This document shows, piece by piece, positions 25,367 to 34,196 of a stretch of 64,000 nt of DNA. Positions within the stretch are counted from its first letter, which is position 1. Every line of letters begins with the position of its first letter. The DNA lies in NCBI GenBank assembly GCA_934695425.1, contig CAKUVH010000001.1:152982-216981 (forward strand), in the 5' to 3' direction. The stretch comes from an uncultured Eubacteriales bacterium (GTDB lineage Bacteria; Bacillota; Clostridia; Oscillospirales; Acutalibacteraceae). The notes beneath the pieces were generated by a model. It was not told where the DNA came from. It saw nothing but the letters and a program-made list of their open reading frames with translations, and searched no databases. A program made the translations under genes and the position numbers.

Positions 25367-26161
25367 TAATTTTTTTATCAAGATGTACGAAAAAGAGAAT
25401 ATGGATAATAATAAACTTAAAACAAAAGACACTTTTAAAGAAGTCCCCGGTATCAATAGGCTGTCGGTCCTAAAAAGCTCTATAATTGCTCTTAACAGGC
25501 TATAAAGAAGTAAATATAAAACAAATATATTCCCTTTGGGTAAGTCCCTTTTCTTGCTCACGAAGTGCAATATCAAAAAACAAATTAAACATCCCAAGGA
25601 TTCATACAAAAAGCACGGATGGACTGTTTTAAATCCCGTGTTTTCGCTACACATTCCCCACGGCAGGGTTGTTTCTGATCCGAATGCTTCTTGATTTACA
25701 AAATTTCCCCATCTTCCTATACATTGACCTATCACAACTCCCATCGACATTAAGTCCAGCACAGAAAGCACATTTTTCTTTTTTATTTTTGATATGATTA
25801 CCAAGCTCACAGCCCCGCCGATTATCGCTCCATAAATTGCTATTCCTCCGTGAGAAATTTTGAATATTTCTGATGGGTTTTTAAGATAGAAATCTCCCGG
25901 ATAAAAAATTATATAATAAATTCTTGCGCATATTATGGCGACAAAAGAGGGGATGATCGTGAAATTGGATATGTCATTCGAACTAAATCCAAAATCTTTT
26001 TTTCGAGATTCTATATAACTATATGCAAGTAAAAAGCCAATTGAAATTATAATCCCGTACCAGTATATTTTAATCCCGGGGCATTGAAATGCTATGGGAT
26101 TTATTTTTAAATCAATTCCCAATCCCGGGAAAGAAACATTGTAAGTAACATTGTTCATCAT
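25349..26161 (-). CDS. lgt: Prolipoprotein diacylglyceryl transferase
   Basis: Transfers diacylglycerol from phosphatidylglycerol to the lipobox cysteine of prolipoproteins. The 270-residue membrane protein has about seven hydrophobic segments, the Lgt signature GRWGNFVNQEAFG, HGGIAIYGAIIGG with the essential histidine region, and HPCFLYES. The start overlaps the ymfH stop within ATGATGA and no separate ribosome binding site is visible, so translation is probably coupled to the protease gene upstream. Confidence 0.95.
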   Translation of the reverse strand: MMNNVTYNVSFPGLGIDLKINPIAFQCPGIKIYWYGIIISIGFLLAYSYIESRKKDFGFSSNDISNFTIIPSFVAIICARIYYIIFYPGDFYLKNPSEIFKISHGGIAIYGAIIGGAVSLVIISKIKKKNVLSVLDLMSMGVVIGQCIGRWGNFVNQEAFGSETTLPWGMCSENTGFKTVHPCFLYESLGCLICFLILHFVSKKRDLPKGNIFVLYLLLYSLLRAIIELFRTDSLLIPGTSLKVSFVLSLLLSIFSFSYILIKKLKNTTS

Positions 26162-27438
26162 TTTGGAGAAACTATGGATAAAGCTGAGTAATCCGGATTC
26201 AATTTGTTTTCCAAATCTTTGTTCACTTCATCTATGCTGATATTTTGCAAAGTTTCCAAGTAGTCAAAAAGCTCTTTTCCTGCTATAGCGAAATTAAATT
26301 GAGACCTTGCTATTGATGATACACTATTAAATATTTCAAGGCTTTGGCCGTAAATTGCATTTTTTACCCTGTTAAAAGTTTTTTCGTCCAGACCGGTTTT
26401 GTGAATTTTTTCTATGTGTTTTTTTATGACCTCCGATGCCTTCTCGGGATTGTTGGACTCTCCCGAAAATATTACTGATGCATAGCCCGGCCCTTCAAGA
26501 TATTCATCTGAAAAAGAAGCCATACTTATTAAATCTTTTTTAACAAGTTCTTCGTACATTTCGGAAGACGAAGAAGAAAGGCAACTTAAAATCAAATCGT
26601 TACATACTGATTTTGCCGTTGATATTCTTGTTCCCGGAGCGATGTTTTCTTTAAATCCAAGGCTAAACATAGAATTTTCTATGTCAAATTTCTGCACGAT
26701 TTTGGAAGTTTTCACTTCGTTAGGTTCTTGTGGGAAAAATCTTTCGACTTCTATTTTGGGCAAATATTTAACTTTTTTATCTACAATTTCCAGTATGTCG
26801 TCACAATTCACATCTCCAACCACGCATAAACACATATTATTTAGATTGTAAAAAGTATTGTAACAATTATATAGGATTTCTGGAGTTATTTTTGCTATAG
26901 TTTCCACTGTGCCCGCGGTGTCGATTCTTACGGGGTTGTTTTGATAAAGACTTTGAAGCAAATTTATGAAAACTTTCCAATCCGGGCTGTCATCGTACAT
27001 TTTTATTTCTTGAGCGATTATTCCGCGCTCTTTGTCTACATTTTCTTGTGTGAAATAAGGAGTTTGAACAAAATCTAATAGTATTTCGAGAGGCTTTTCG
27101 ATATTTCCTGCGCAAGAAAATAAATAAGCAGTTTTGTCAAAAGTTGTGAACGCATTTGCAGAAGCGCCTGTTTTTGAAAATAACTCAAACGCATCGCCAT
27201 CTTCTCCGGCAAAAAGTTTATGCTCGAGATAATGCGCTATTCCATCCGGTACCTCTGTGTAGGAGGAATGCCCTTTTATTCTAAATTTGTTGTTTATCGA
27301 ACCGAAATTGGTTCCAAAAATGGCATAATTTGAACAATAGCCCTTTTTAGGATAGACATACACATCCAGACCCGAAGGGTGCTTTAGATAAAAATATTCT
27401 TCTTTCAGCAGGTTGTTTGTTATTCTTTTAGGATTCAT
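26158..27438 (-). CDS. ymfH: M16 zinc peptidase, YmfH type
   Basis: Insulinase-family peptidase of 426 residues. The inverted zinc motif HxxEH is present in GIAHYLEHKLF and a downstream glutamate appears in ERGIIAQEIKMY, so this subunit should be catalytic. ATG 27438 follows AAGGTG by six bases. An in-frame GTG at 27447 falls inside that site and is unlikely. The start overlaps the ymfF stop by 11 bases. YmfH normally pairs with the inactive YmfF; the physiological substrate is not established. Confidence 0.9.
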   Translation of the reverse strand: MNPKRITNNLLKEEYFYLKHPSGLDVYVYPKKGYCSNYAIFGTNFGSINNKFRIKGHSSYTEVPDGIAHYLEHKLFAGEDGDAFELFSKTGASANAFTTFDKTAYLFSCAGNIEKPLEILLDFVQTPYFTQENVDKERGIIAQEIKMYDDSPDWKVFINLLQSLYQNNPVRIDTAGTVETIAKITPEILYNCYNTFYNLNNMCLCVVGDVNCDDILEIVDKKVKYLPKIEVERFFPQEPNEVKTSKIVQKFDIENSMFSLGFKENIAPGTRISTAKSVCNDLILSCLSSSSSEMYEELVKKDLISMASFSDEYLEGPGYASVIFSGESNNPEKASEVIKKHIEKIHKTGLDEKTFNRVKNAIYGQSLEIFNSVSSIARSQFNFAIAGKELFDYLETLQNISIDEVNKDLENKLNPDYSALSIVSPK

Positions 27439-28717
27439 GTTTTTCACCTTCGCTTCCTGATAAAATATATATGGTGTCTAAAGTTATATTTGACGATAGT
27501 TCTATTACTTTTTCGCGCGTGACTTCAGAAATTTCTTTGATTAAATCTTCGAAATTTTTCTTTTTTTCGTCAAATGCCTGCAAAAGATAGTACTGGCCTA
27601 AAGCGCTGAGCTTATCGTTGGAACGCCTTAAAGCTTGGGTTAGAAATAATTTTGTTTCTGCAAGTTCCGTGTCAGAAAAATTCCCAAGAGTTATATCTTT
27701 AAGTTGTTCGAGTATTTCTTTTTTCGCTTTTTCAATATTGTGATTTTCTACTCCGCTTTCCACGAGCATAATTCCTTTATGAGAATTATATCTCGAAGAG
27801 CAATAATAACAGAGACTGAGCTTTTCGCGCACGTTCATAAAAAGCTTTGATTGAGGAGTTCCGCCGAATAAAGCATTTAGAACTTTAAAAGCCGAAACGT
27901 CTGCGCTTGGATTTGCAATTTTTGTTCGGAATCCCATGACGAGTTTGCCTTGCACCAAGTTTTGATTTTCTCTTACGGTAGTGACTTCGCTTGCGGATTC
28001 TATTATTTTTGTAGGCGGACCGGAAATATAACTTCTTGCAATTACACTGAATTTTTCTTTTATTTTTTTCACCAAAGGTTCATATGCTCCGGCGCCGGTC
28101 ATTATTATTTCGATATGTGATTCGGAAAGCAAATTTTTCCATGCAGAGTATATTTCGTCGGGGGTTAGTTTTTGGGCATTTTCTATTGTTCCGAGCTCAT
28201 TGAAACCATATAGTTCGTTCTTGCACATTATTTCTTCACAGCGTTGGCGAGCATAAAATTTTTTGTCGCTTTTTTCTGATTTTATTTCTTCTATTAATTG
28301 ATATTTTTCTCTTTCCACATCTTCTTTATTGAAAGAATTTTCGTTTATATTTGGTTCGAATACCATCATACATAACAAATCAAAAAGATTTTGGATATTA
28401 TTCGAAGCACTTGGAACAAAATTGTCGTCAGGACCGATCGCCGACAGACTCATTACTTGATAATCTCCAATTTTTGCAATGCTCGAAGAAATTTTTGAGC
28501 CGTATAATTCTTCCAACCTCTGATTAACCATCCTCAATGACGGATAAGTCTTACATCCGTGTGAAAGCAAATCAGGAAGCAATGCGTTTGCGGAGAGGTT
28601 TTCTTTTTTTAATGGGGAGAAAAATGATATCGAAATTCTGGTGTCTTTAAATTTAGTTTCGGGAATGTGGGTGAAATAAACACCTTCTTGAATTTTAAAT
28701 GTTTGTATATTTTTCAT
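27428..28717 (-). CDS. ymfF: M16 family protein lacking the zinc motif, YmfF type
   Basis: A 429-residue M16-family partner subunit. At the place of HxxEH it has LLPDLLSHGCKTYP, so the catalytic zinc site is missing, as in YmfF proteins. The second M16 domain carries the R-Y-like pattern around REKLSLCYYCSSRY. CGGAGG precedes the ATG. Together with YmfH it should form a two-chain clam-shell peptidase. Confidence 0.9.
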   Translation of the reverse strand: MKNIQTFKIQEGVYFTHIPETKFKDTRISISFFSPLKKENLSANALLPDLLSHGCKTYPSLRMVNQRLEELYGSKISSSIAKIGDYQVMSLSAIGPDDNFVPSASNNIQNLFDLLCMMVFEPNINENSFNKEDVEREKYQLIEEIKSEKSDKKFYARQRCEEIMCKNELYGFNELGTIENAQKLTPDEIYSAWKNLLSESHIEIIMTGAGAYEPLVKKIKEKFSVIARSYISGPPTKIIESASEVTTVRENQNLVQGKLVMGFRTKIANPSADVSAFKVLNALFGGTPQSKLFMNVREKLSLCYYCSSRYNSHKGIMLVESGVENHNIEKAKKEILEQLKDITLGNFSDTELAETKLFLTQALRRSNDKLSALGQYYLLQAFDEKKKNFEDLIKEISEVTREKVIELSSNITLDTIYILSGSEGEKHES

Positions 28718-28747
28718 GTTTTATTTACCTCCGATTCATAGTTTATA

Positions 28748-29053
28748 TTATTTTTCAGGCGGTCTTTTTTGGGCTTTCTTTTTGCGTTTTTTCTTTTTGG
28801 AAAGCGTTAAAATCAGACCTATTACAGAGATACATATCAATAATATTCCGCCGTAGAGAAGTAAAGAGCCGTCATAAATAAAGTCGTGAGCATATTTGGA
28901 TGATTTAATAAAATTGAAATTTTCTCCCTTGGAATTTGAAGATGATAAAAATTTTGTACCAAAATCCATAGCGGCTGTATTTAATTTGCTAAATGGCAAT
29001 ATTATCGCGGTACTTACCGCAGCAGCAAATATTTTTTTAAGTGATTTATTCAA
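28748..29053 (-). CDS. Small membrane protein with signal peptide and basic tail
   Basis: A 101-residue protein starting with TTG at 29053, eight bases after GGAGG on the minus strand. Further upstream in-frame sequence is not supported. It has an N-terminal hydrophobic signal (FAAAVSTAIILPF), a polar middle, a membrane segment LLLYGGILLICISVIGLIL, and a very basic end KKKKRKKK. This resembles cell-wall sorting ends, but there is no LPxTG. Function unknown. It is the first gene of the ymfF-ymfH-lgt group. Confidence 0.65.
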   Translation of the reverse strand: MNKSLKKIFAAAVSTAIILPFSKLNTAAMDFGTKFLSSSNSKGENFNFIKSSKYAHDFIYDGSLLLYGGILLICISVIGLILTLSKKKKRKKKAQKRPPEK

Positions 29054-29161
29054 TGTTATAACCTCCGAAATTTTGCATATAAATTTGTATGTTATATTAT
29101 AATTTTGATTACTATATAAGAGTTTATACAATAACGGAAATTTTTTCAATTATAATTATTT

Positions 29162-29190
29162 TTGAAATTTATTTCACATTGTATTATACT
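29162..29190 (+). promoter_or_regulatory. Promoter of the cdd-transketolase operon
   Basis: TTGAAA (29162-29167), 17-base spacer, TATACT (29185-29190), about 45 bases upstream of the TTG start of cdd. Confidence 0.65.
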
Positions 29191-29235
29191 ATAAGAATTG
29201 AGGTTATAAACAAAATCGGAAGGAGATTTTTTAAA

Positions 29236-29649
29236 TTGGAATATACAAAGTTGTTAATACGCAAAGCTTTGGAGTCACGGGAAAACGCTTATACGCCGTA
29301 TTCTCACTTCAAAGTAGGCGCAGCGCTTCTTACAGGCGATGACAAAGTCTACGGAGGATTTAACATAGAGTGCGCGGCTTATTCCGTATGTAATTGTGCG
29401 GAAAGGACTGCTTTATTTAGAGCCGTATACGATGGACATAAAAATTTCAAAGCAATTGCGGTAGTTGGAGGAAAAGAAGGTCAGGATATAGATTCTTACG
29501 CTCCGCCGTGCGGAATGTGTCGTCAAGCGTTGAGGGAATTTGTTGACCCTAAAGAATTTAATGTTATACTCGCAAAAAATGAAAATGATTTTGAAATTTA
29601 TACACTTGAAGATTTGTTGCCGATTAGTTTTGGACCGAGCAATCTGTAG
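29236..29649 (+). CDS. cdd: Cytidine deaminase
   Basis: Deaminates cytidine and deoxycytidine in pyrimidine salvage. The 137-residue protein has the zinc motifs CAERTA (with the catalytic glutamate) and PPCGMCRQ, plus the substrate region YTPYSHFKVGAALL. The TTG at 29236 is chosen because AGGAGA (29221-29226) is nine bases upstream; the open frame back to 29089 runs through the promoter. It is the first gene before a split transketolase. Confidence 0.95.
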   Translation: MEYTKLLIRKALESRENAYTPYSHFKVGAALLTGDDKVYGGFNIECAAYSVCNCAERTALFRAVYDGHKNFKAIAVVGGKEGQDIDSYAPPCGMCRQALREFVDPKEFNVILAKNENDFEIYTLEDLLPISFGPSNL

Positions 29650-29675
29650 TATAAAATAAATTGGAGGAAATACTG

Positions 29676-30488
29676 TTGAATTTAAAAGAAAAATGTATCG
29701 AAATAAGGAAGAGTATCCTAACCGAGATAGGCACCTTGGGTGTAGGGCACTTGGGCGGCTCTCTTTCTATAGTTGAATTGCTTGTGACTTTGTATAACAA
29801 TCACATGAACGTAGATCCCAAAGACCCTAAAAAAGAAGGGCGAGACAGATTGGTCGTATCGAAAGGCCATAGCGGTCCGGCGGTTTATGCCGTCCTTGCT
29901 GATTTAGGATATTTCCCAAAAGATTGGTTATTGACTCTTAATAAGCCCGGAACTAATTTGCCCAGCCACTGCGACATGAATCGTACTCCCGGAATCGATA
30001 TGACTACCGGTTCTTTGGGTCAAGGTTTTTCCTGTGCTGTCGGAATAGCTCTTGCTTCGAAGTTAAAATCCGATGGTGCTAAAATTTACACCATAATAGG
30101 CGACGGAGAAACTCAAGAAGGACAAATCTGGGAAGCCGCAATGTTTGCCTCTCACAAAAAATTAAATAATCTAATTGCTTTTACAGACTACAACAAACTT
30201 CAATTGGATGGAGAAGTTAAAGATATCTGTGGCATAGAACCCCTTGACAAAAAATGGGAAGCTTTCGGATGGGACGTTTTGACTGTAGATGACGGAAATG
30301 ATTGCGAAAAGATAAATGAGGCTATTTTAGAAGCAAAAAATGCAGATAAGCCCGTAATGATAATACTAAATACGGTTAAAGGTTCCGGAATCAAATTTGC
30401 AGAAGACGCCGGAGTTTCAAATCATAGCATGAACGTAAGTAAAGAGATGTTTGAAAAGGGCATGCAGGAATTGGGAGGCAAATGTTAA
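29676..30488 (+). CDS. tktA: Transketolase, N-terminal subunit
   Basis: The thiamine-diphosphate-binding half of a split transketolase, 270 residues. It has GHLGGSLS, the SKGHSGPAVYA block, TTGSLGQGFS, and the GDGETQEGQIWEAA TPP motif with the following DYNK. Acts in the non-oxidative pentose phosphate pathway. The TTG start at 29676 follows GGAGG by eight bases; the earlier in-frame TTG at 29661 overlaps that site. Its stop overlaps the start of the C-terminal subunit. Confidence 0.95.
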   Translation: MNLKEKCIEIRKSILTEIGTLGVGHLGGSLSIVELLVTLYNNHMNVDPKDPKKEGRDRLVVSKGHSGPAVYAVLADLGYFPKDWLLTLNKPGTNLPSHCDMNRTPGIDMTTGSLGQGFSCAVGIALASKLKSDGAKIYTIIGDGETQEGQIWEAAMFASHKKLNNLIAFTDYNKLQLDGEVKDICGIEPLDKKWEAFGWDVLTVDDGNDCEKINEAILEAKNADKPVMIILNTVKGSGIKFAEDAGVSNHSMNVSKEMFEKGMQELGGKC

Positions 30489-31417
30489 TGGAAATGAGAG
30501 AGCTTTTTTCAAATGAAATTGAAAAAATAATGAACGAAAATGATAATATAGTAATTTTAAACGCGGACTTAGCTAAACCAAACGGATTTGGGAATTTGCA
30601 AAAAAAATATCCCGAAAAAGTTATCAATGTCGGAATAGCAGAGCAAAATATGGCGTGTATTGCCGCCGGAATGAGCAGCTATGGATATATTCCGTTTATT
30701 TGTACTTTTACACCTTTTGCTACGAGAAGAATATGCGATCAAATCGCAATATCTATTTGTTATGCGAAACAGAATGTTAAAATAATAGGAACGGATCCCG
30801 GAATAAGTGCCGAATACAACGGCGGGACCCATATGAGCATGGAAGATATAGGGGTGCTCAGAAGTATACCTAATATGGTGATATTTGAACCTGTCGATAA
30901 TAATCAATTGAAGAATTTATTACCTCAAATCATTGATTATAAGGGCCCTGTATATATCAGAATGTTTAGAAAAACTACCCCCGATATATTCAGCGAAGAT
31001 GAAAGATTTAATTTATTTAAATCTAAAATTATTAAATCCGGCGAAGATGTAAGTATTTTCTGCTCCGGCATTATGGTATCGGAAGTGCTGGAGGCAAATA
31101 AAGAGCTTGAAAAATTGGGCATAAACGCAGAAATAATCAATGTTCATACGATTAAGCCTCTTGACGAAGAAACCGTTATAAATTCCGCCAAAAAAACAAA
31201 AGCTGTAGTTACTGCCGAAAATCATAACATAATAGGCGGCCTGAGGTCTGCTGTTGCTGAAACTCTTAGTGAAAATTGCCCTGTTCCTTTAAGGAGCATC
31301 GGCGTACGTGATACGTTTGGTCAAGTTGGAAAGATGCCGTTTTTGAAAGAAACTTATAATATGACTTCTGAAGATATTGTGAATGCGGTTTTGTCAGTTT
31401 TGAAGATGAAAAAATAA
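30488..31417 (+). CDS. tktB: Transketolase, C-terminal subunit
   Basis: The pyrimidine-binding and C-terminal domains of the split transketolase, 309 residues. INVGIAEQNMACIAAGM contains the catalytic glutamate of the Pyr domain; GTHMSMEDIG and TAENHNIIGGL are further conserved blocks. ATG 30488 is nine bases after GGAGG and overlaps the previous stop as TAATG; ATG 30482 is too close. Both subunits together make one active site. Confidence 0.95.
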   Translation: MEMRELFSNEIEKIMNENDNIVILNADLAKPNGFGNLQKKYPEKVINVGIAEQNMACIAAGMSSYGYIPFICTFTPFATRRICDQIAISICYAKQNVKIIGTDPGISAEYNGGTHMSMEDIGVLRSIPNMVIFEPVDNNQLKNLLPQIIDYKGPVYIRMFRKTTPDIFSEDERFNLFKSKIIKSGEDVSIFCSGIMVSEVLEANKELEKLGINAEIINVHTIKPLDEETVINSAKKTKAVVTAENHNIIGGLRSAVAETLSENCPVPLRSIGVRDTFGQVGKMPFLKETYNMTSEDIVNAVLSVLKMKK

Positions 31418-31426
31418 TCTTTTATA

Positions 31427-31455
31427 TTGAAATATTTAGAATAAAGTTGTAAAAT
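31427..31455 (+). promoter_or_regulatory. Promoter of the glmU-like/prs/pth operon
   Basis: TTGAAA (31427-31432), 17-base spacer, TAAAAT (31450-31455), just after the transketolase stop. Confidence 0.6.
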
Positions 31456-31516
31456 AATTATCGTTATTTTATTTTATTTTACGTATAACGGATTTCTGGA
31501 TATAGGAGTGAATTTC

Positions 31517-32542
31517 TTGGATAATGTTTGTTGCGTTATTTTAGCGGCCGGAGAAGGAAAGAGGATGAAATCCAACATTCCTAAGGTGTTGTCTTCGGTG
31601 CTTTTTGAGCCCATGGTTGGGTGGGTGGTTAATGCCGTAGTAAAAAGCAATATAAATAATATTTGTGTGGTTACAGGGTACAAACACGAGCTGGTTCAGA
31701 AGTATCTTGAAAGCCTGGAACACAATTTGGAAAGTGTCATACAGGAAGAAAGAAAAGGTACTGCTCATGCTGTTATGACTGCGGGAAATTTTTTGAAAGA
31801 GCATATTGACGGCGATGTTTTGATTTTAGGCGGCGATGCTCCGTTTATTGACAAAGCCACTATAATAAAAGCTTATAAGATTCACAAAAACTCAAATAAT
31901 TCCGCTACCATTATTTCTTCCAGAATAGAAAATCCCACAGGGTACGGTAGAATTATAAGAGAGCAAAAAGATTATAATGTTGAAGCAATCGTTGAAGAAA
32001 AAGATGCCACATTTAGTCAAAAATCAATAAAAGAGATAAATTCAGGGGCATATTGGTTTAAAGTAAGAGATTTATTGGAATTTATTTACAGCGTGACTGA
32101 TAATACTTCCCAGAATGAATTTTATTTAACTTCTGTCATAGAGCTTTTGATTAAGGGCGGAAAAAGAGTTGATGCATTTGAAGCTTCTTCTCCCGACGTG
32201 GCTTTAGGAGCAAATGATACATGTCAGCTTCAAAAATTAAATGAAATCGCGCGAAAAAAAGTTTTAGATGGTCTAATTGAAAATGGAGTGAAAATTCCAT
32301 GCACAGACGGTATAATTGTAGGAAGGTGGGTTCAAGTAGGTTCAGGAACCACGATTTTACCCAGCACAATACTTACCGGTAAAACTATAATTGGTAGAGA
32401 ATGCATTATAGGTCCTTGCACTCAAATAATTGATTCTTCGATAGGCGATAACACAGTGGTTAACAACAGTTATTGTAAGAGCAGCGTCATTAAAGATAAT
32501 CAAAAAATCGGACCGTTTGCATCTTTTTATAAAATTAAGTAA
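31517..32542 (+). CDS. GlmU-like UDP-GlcNAc pyrophosphorylase lacking the acetyltransferase half
   Basis: A 341-residue protein. The N-terminal uridylyltransferase has ILAAGEGKRMKS, QEERKGTAHAV and GGDAPFID, so UDP-GlcNAc synthesis from GlcNAc-1-phosphate is expected. A short left-handed beta-helix follows (ILTGKTIIGRECIIGP) and the protein stops at KIGPFASFYKIK, exactly where the acetyltransferase catalytic region begins in full-length GlmU (about 450-460 residues). The TTG start at 31517 is six bases after GGAGTG. The reading frame end looks natural, with prs 50 bases downstream. Confidence 0.88.
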   Translation: MDNVCCVILAAGEGKRMKSNIPKVLSSVLFEPMVGWVVNAVVKSNINNICVVTGYKHELVQKYLESLEHNLESVIQEERKGTAHAVMTAGNFLKEHIDGDVLILGGDAPFIDKATIIKAYKIHKNSNNSATIISSRIENPTGYGRIIREQKDYNVEAIVEEKDATFSQKSIKEINSGAYWFKVRDLLEFIYSVTDNTSQNEFYLTSVIELLIKGGKRVDAFEASSPDVALGANDTCQLQKLNEIARKKVLDGLIENGVKIPCTDGIIVGRWVQVGSGTTILPSTILTGKTIIGRECIIGPCTQIIDSSIGDNTVVNNSYCKSSVIKDNQKIGPFASFYKIK

Positions 32543-32592
32543 AGCGTAAATTTTGCTTTGCAGATGTTAAAATAATAAAGGAGAGATAAAAC

Positions 32593-33555
32593 ATGGAATG
32601 TCAGGGGCGAGATTTGAGAATTTTTTCAGCCAATTCAAATCCAAATTTAGCTAAGGATATAGCGAAAGAGTTAGGATGTGAACTAGGAAAATCAGAAGTT
32701 AAGCGTTTTAGTGACGGTGAAATTTCTGTATCCATTCATGAATCTGTAAGAGGTGCGGATTGCTTTATAGTCCAATCTACTTGCGACCCGGTTAATGATA
32801 ATCTTATGGAACTACTTTTAATGATTGATGCAGTTAAAAGGGCGTCGGCTGCAAGAATCACTGCGGTTATTCCTTATTTTGGATACGCTCGTCAAGATCG
32901 TAAAGCCAAACCCCGTGATCCCATCTCAGCCAAATTGGTTGCTGATTTAATTACTACCGCAGGCGCAGACAGAATACTCACCATGGAGCTACACACTTTG
33001 CAAATTCAAGGATTTTTCGACATTCCGGTAGACCATATAATTGCAGCTCCTATTTTTGCTTCCTTCATAAAGGAAATTGATGGATTTAATCCGGAAGAAT
33101 TCACTGTTTTGGCTCCTGATTTGGGCTCAATTTCCAGAGCAAGACAATTTGCTACAAGGCTCGGATGTCCGTTGGCGCTCATAGATAAGCGCAGACCTAA
33201 AGCGAATGTAAGTCAAGTAATGAACATCATAGGTGATGTAAAAGGAAAGAAAATTATCCTTGTAGACGACATTATGGATACCGCAGGCACAATTTGTAAT
33301 GCGGCAGATGCAGTTGTCGAAAAAGGCGGCGCGAAAGAGGTATATGCTTATGTCGCTCATGCGGTACTTTCCGGAAAAGCAAAAGAAAATTTGAAAAACA
33401 GCTGTATAAAAAAACTTATAGCACTTAATACAATAGATATTCCTGAAGAAAAAATGCTTGATAAATTTACAGTTCTCAATGTTGCTCCTATACTTTCAGA
33501 AGCAATCAAGAGAGTAAATAGCGATAGACCAATTTCTACGATGATTTTAGAGTAA
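32593..33555 (+). CDS. prs: Ribose-phosphate pyrophosphokinase
   Basis: Makes PRPP from ribose-5-phosphate and ATP. The 320-residue protein shows YARQDRKAKPRDPISAKLVA (flexible loop and ATP site) and the PRPP-binding loop VDDIMDTAGT. Length is standard. AAAGGAGAG lies before the ATG. The glmU-prs-pth order is the classical Firmicutes arrangement. Confidence 0.97.
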   Translation: MECQGRDLRIFSANSNPNLAKDIAKELGCELGKSEVKRFSDGEISVSIHESVRGADCFIVQSTCDPVNDNLMELLLMIDAVKRASAARITAVIPYFGYARQDRKAKPRDPISAKLVADLITTAGADRILTMELHTLQIQGFFDIPVDHIIAAPIFASFIKEIDGFNPEEFTVLAPDLGSISRARQFATRLGCPLALIDKRRPKANVSQVMNIIGDVKGKKIILVDDIMDTAGTICNAADAVVEKGGAKEVYAYVAHAVLSGKAKENLKNSCIKKLIALNTIDIPEEKMLDKFTVLNVAPILSEAIKRVNSDRPISTMILE

Positions 33556-33568
33556 TTGCGGTAATATT

Positions 33569-34141
33569 ATGAATTCGATAGATTATATTGTAGTTGGACT
33601 TGGAAATCCGGATAAAAAATATGAGAACACCAGACACAACACCGGATTTATGGTCGTAGATTATATAGCAAAAAAATTGAACGCAAAAATGACCACTGAT
33701 AAATTCAGTGGTCTGTGTTCGTCGGTTACTTGGAATAATAAAAAAATTTTATTGTTGAAACCTCAAACATATATGAATCTTAGCGGCAAGTCAGTCTTAT
33801 CGGCAATGTCTTTTTATAAAGTCAAACCGGATAGGATTATTCTTATTTTTGATGATATATCATTGCCTGTGGGAAAAATGAGAATAAGAAAAAAAGGCTC
33901 GCACGGTGGGCAAAATGGAGTTAAGAATATCATCGCTCTTTGTGGGTCTGATAAATTTCCTCGTATAAAAGTCGGAATCGGAAGTAAACCTAATGAAAAT
34001 TGGGATTTGGCAAATTGGGTATTGTCAAAATTTTCAAAAACTGAACTTGATTCCATAAATGAAATCTCAGAGCGCGCATATGAAGCGGTTGAATTGATGA
34101 TTTCTGATAAAATTGACGAAGCAATGAATAAATTTAATTAA
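33569..34141 (+). CDS. pth: Peptidyl-tRNA hydrolase
   Basis: Recycles peptidyl-tRNA released from stalled ribosomes. The 190-residue protein has GLGNPDKKYENTRHNTGF with the catalytic histidine, KPQTYMNLSG, and GSHGGQNGVKNI. The ribosome binding site is poor (GCGG at 33558-33561 only), so translation may depend on prs, which ends 13 bases upstream. Confidence 0.96.
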   Translation: MNSIDYIVVGLGNPDKKYENTRHNTGFMVVDYIAKKLNAKMTTDKFSGLCSSVTWNNKKILLLKPQTYMNLSGKSVLSAMSFYKVKPDRIILIFDDISLPVGKMRIRKKGSHGGQNGVKNIIALCGSDKFPRIKVGIGSKPNENWDLANWVLSKFSKTELDSINEISERAYEAVELMISDKIDEAMNKFN

Positions 34142-34142
34142 C

Positions 34143-34196
34143 GGTGGTGATTAAAAGAGTAACAGTGAGCAGTTTTGGCTCATTATCTCTTTGATG
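34143..34196 (+). promoter_or_regulatory. tlyA: Ribosome binding site and start codon bridged by a hairpin (tlyA)
   Basis: The only good ribosome binding site for tlyA, GGTGGTGA at 34143-34150, lies 43 bases before the ATG at 34194. The bases between can fold: AAAGAG (34154-34159) with CTCTTT (34187-34192), TAA (34160-34162) with TTA (34183-34185), and TGAGC (34166-34170) with GCTCA (34178-34182), leaving a 7-base loop and small bulges. Folding leaves about four bases between site and start. Confidence 0.5.

Noticed and set aside
29089..29235. Extended N-terminus of cytidine deaminase
   Set aside because: The region holds the -35/-10 promoter, and the TTG at 29236 has a proper ribosome binding site.
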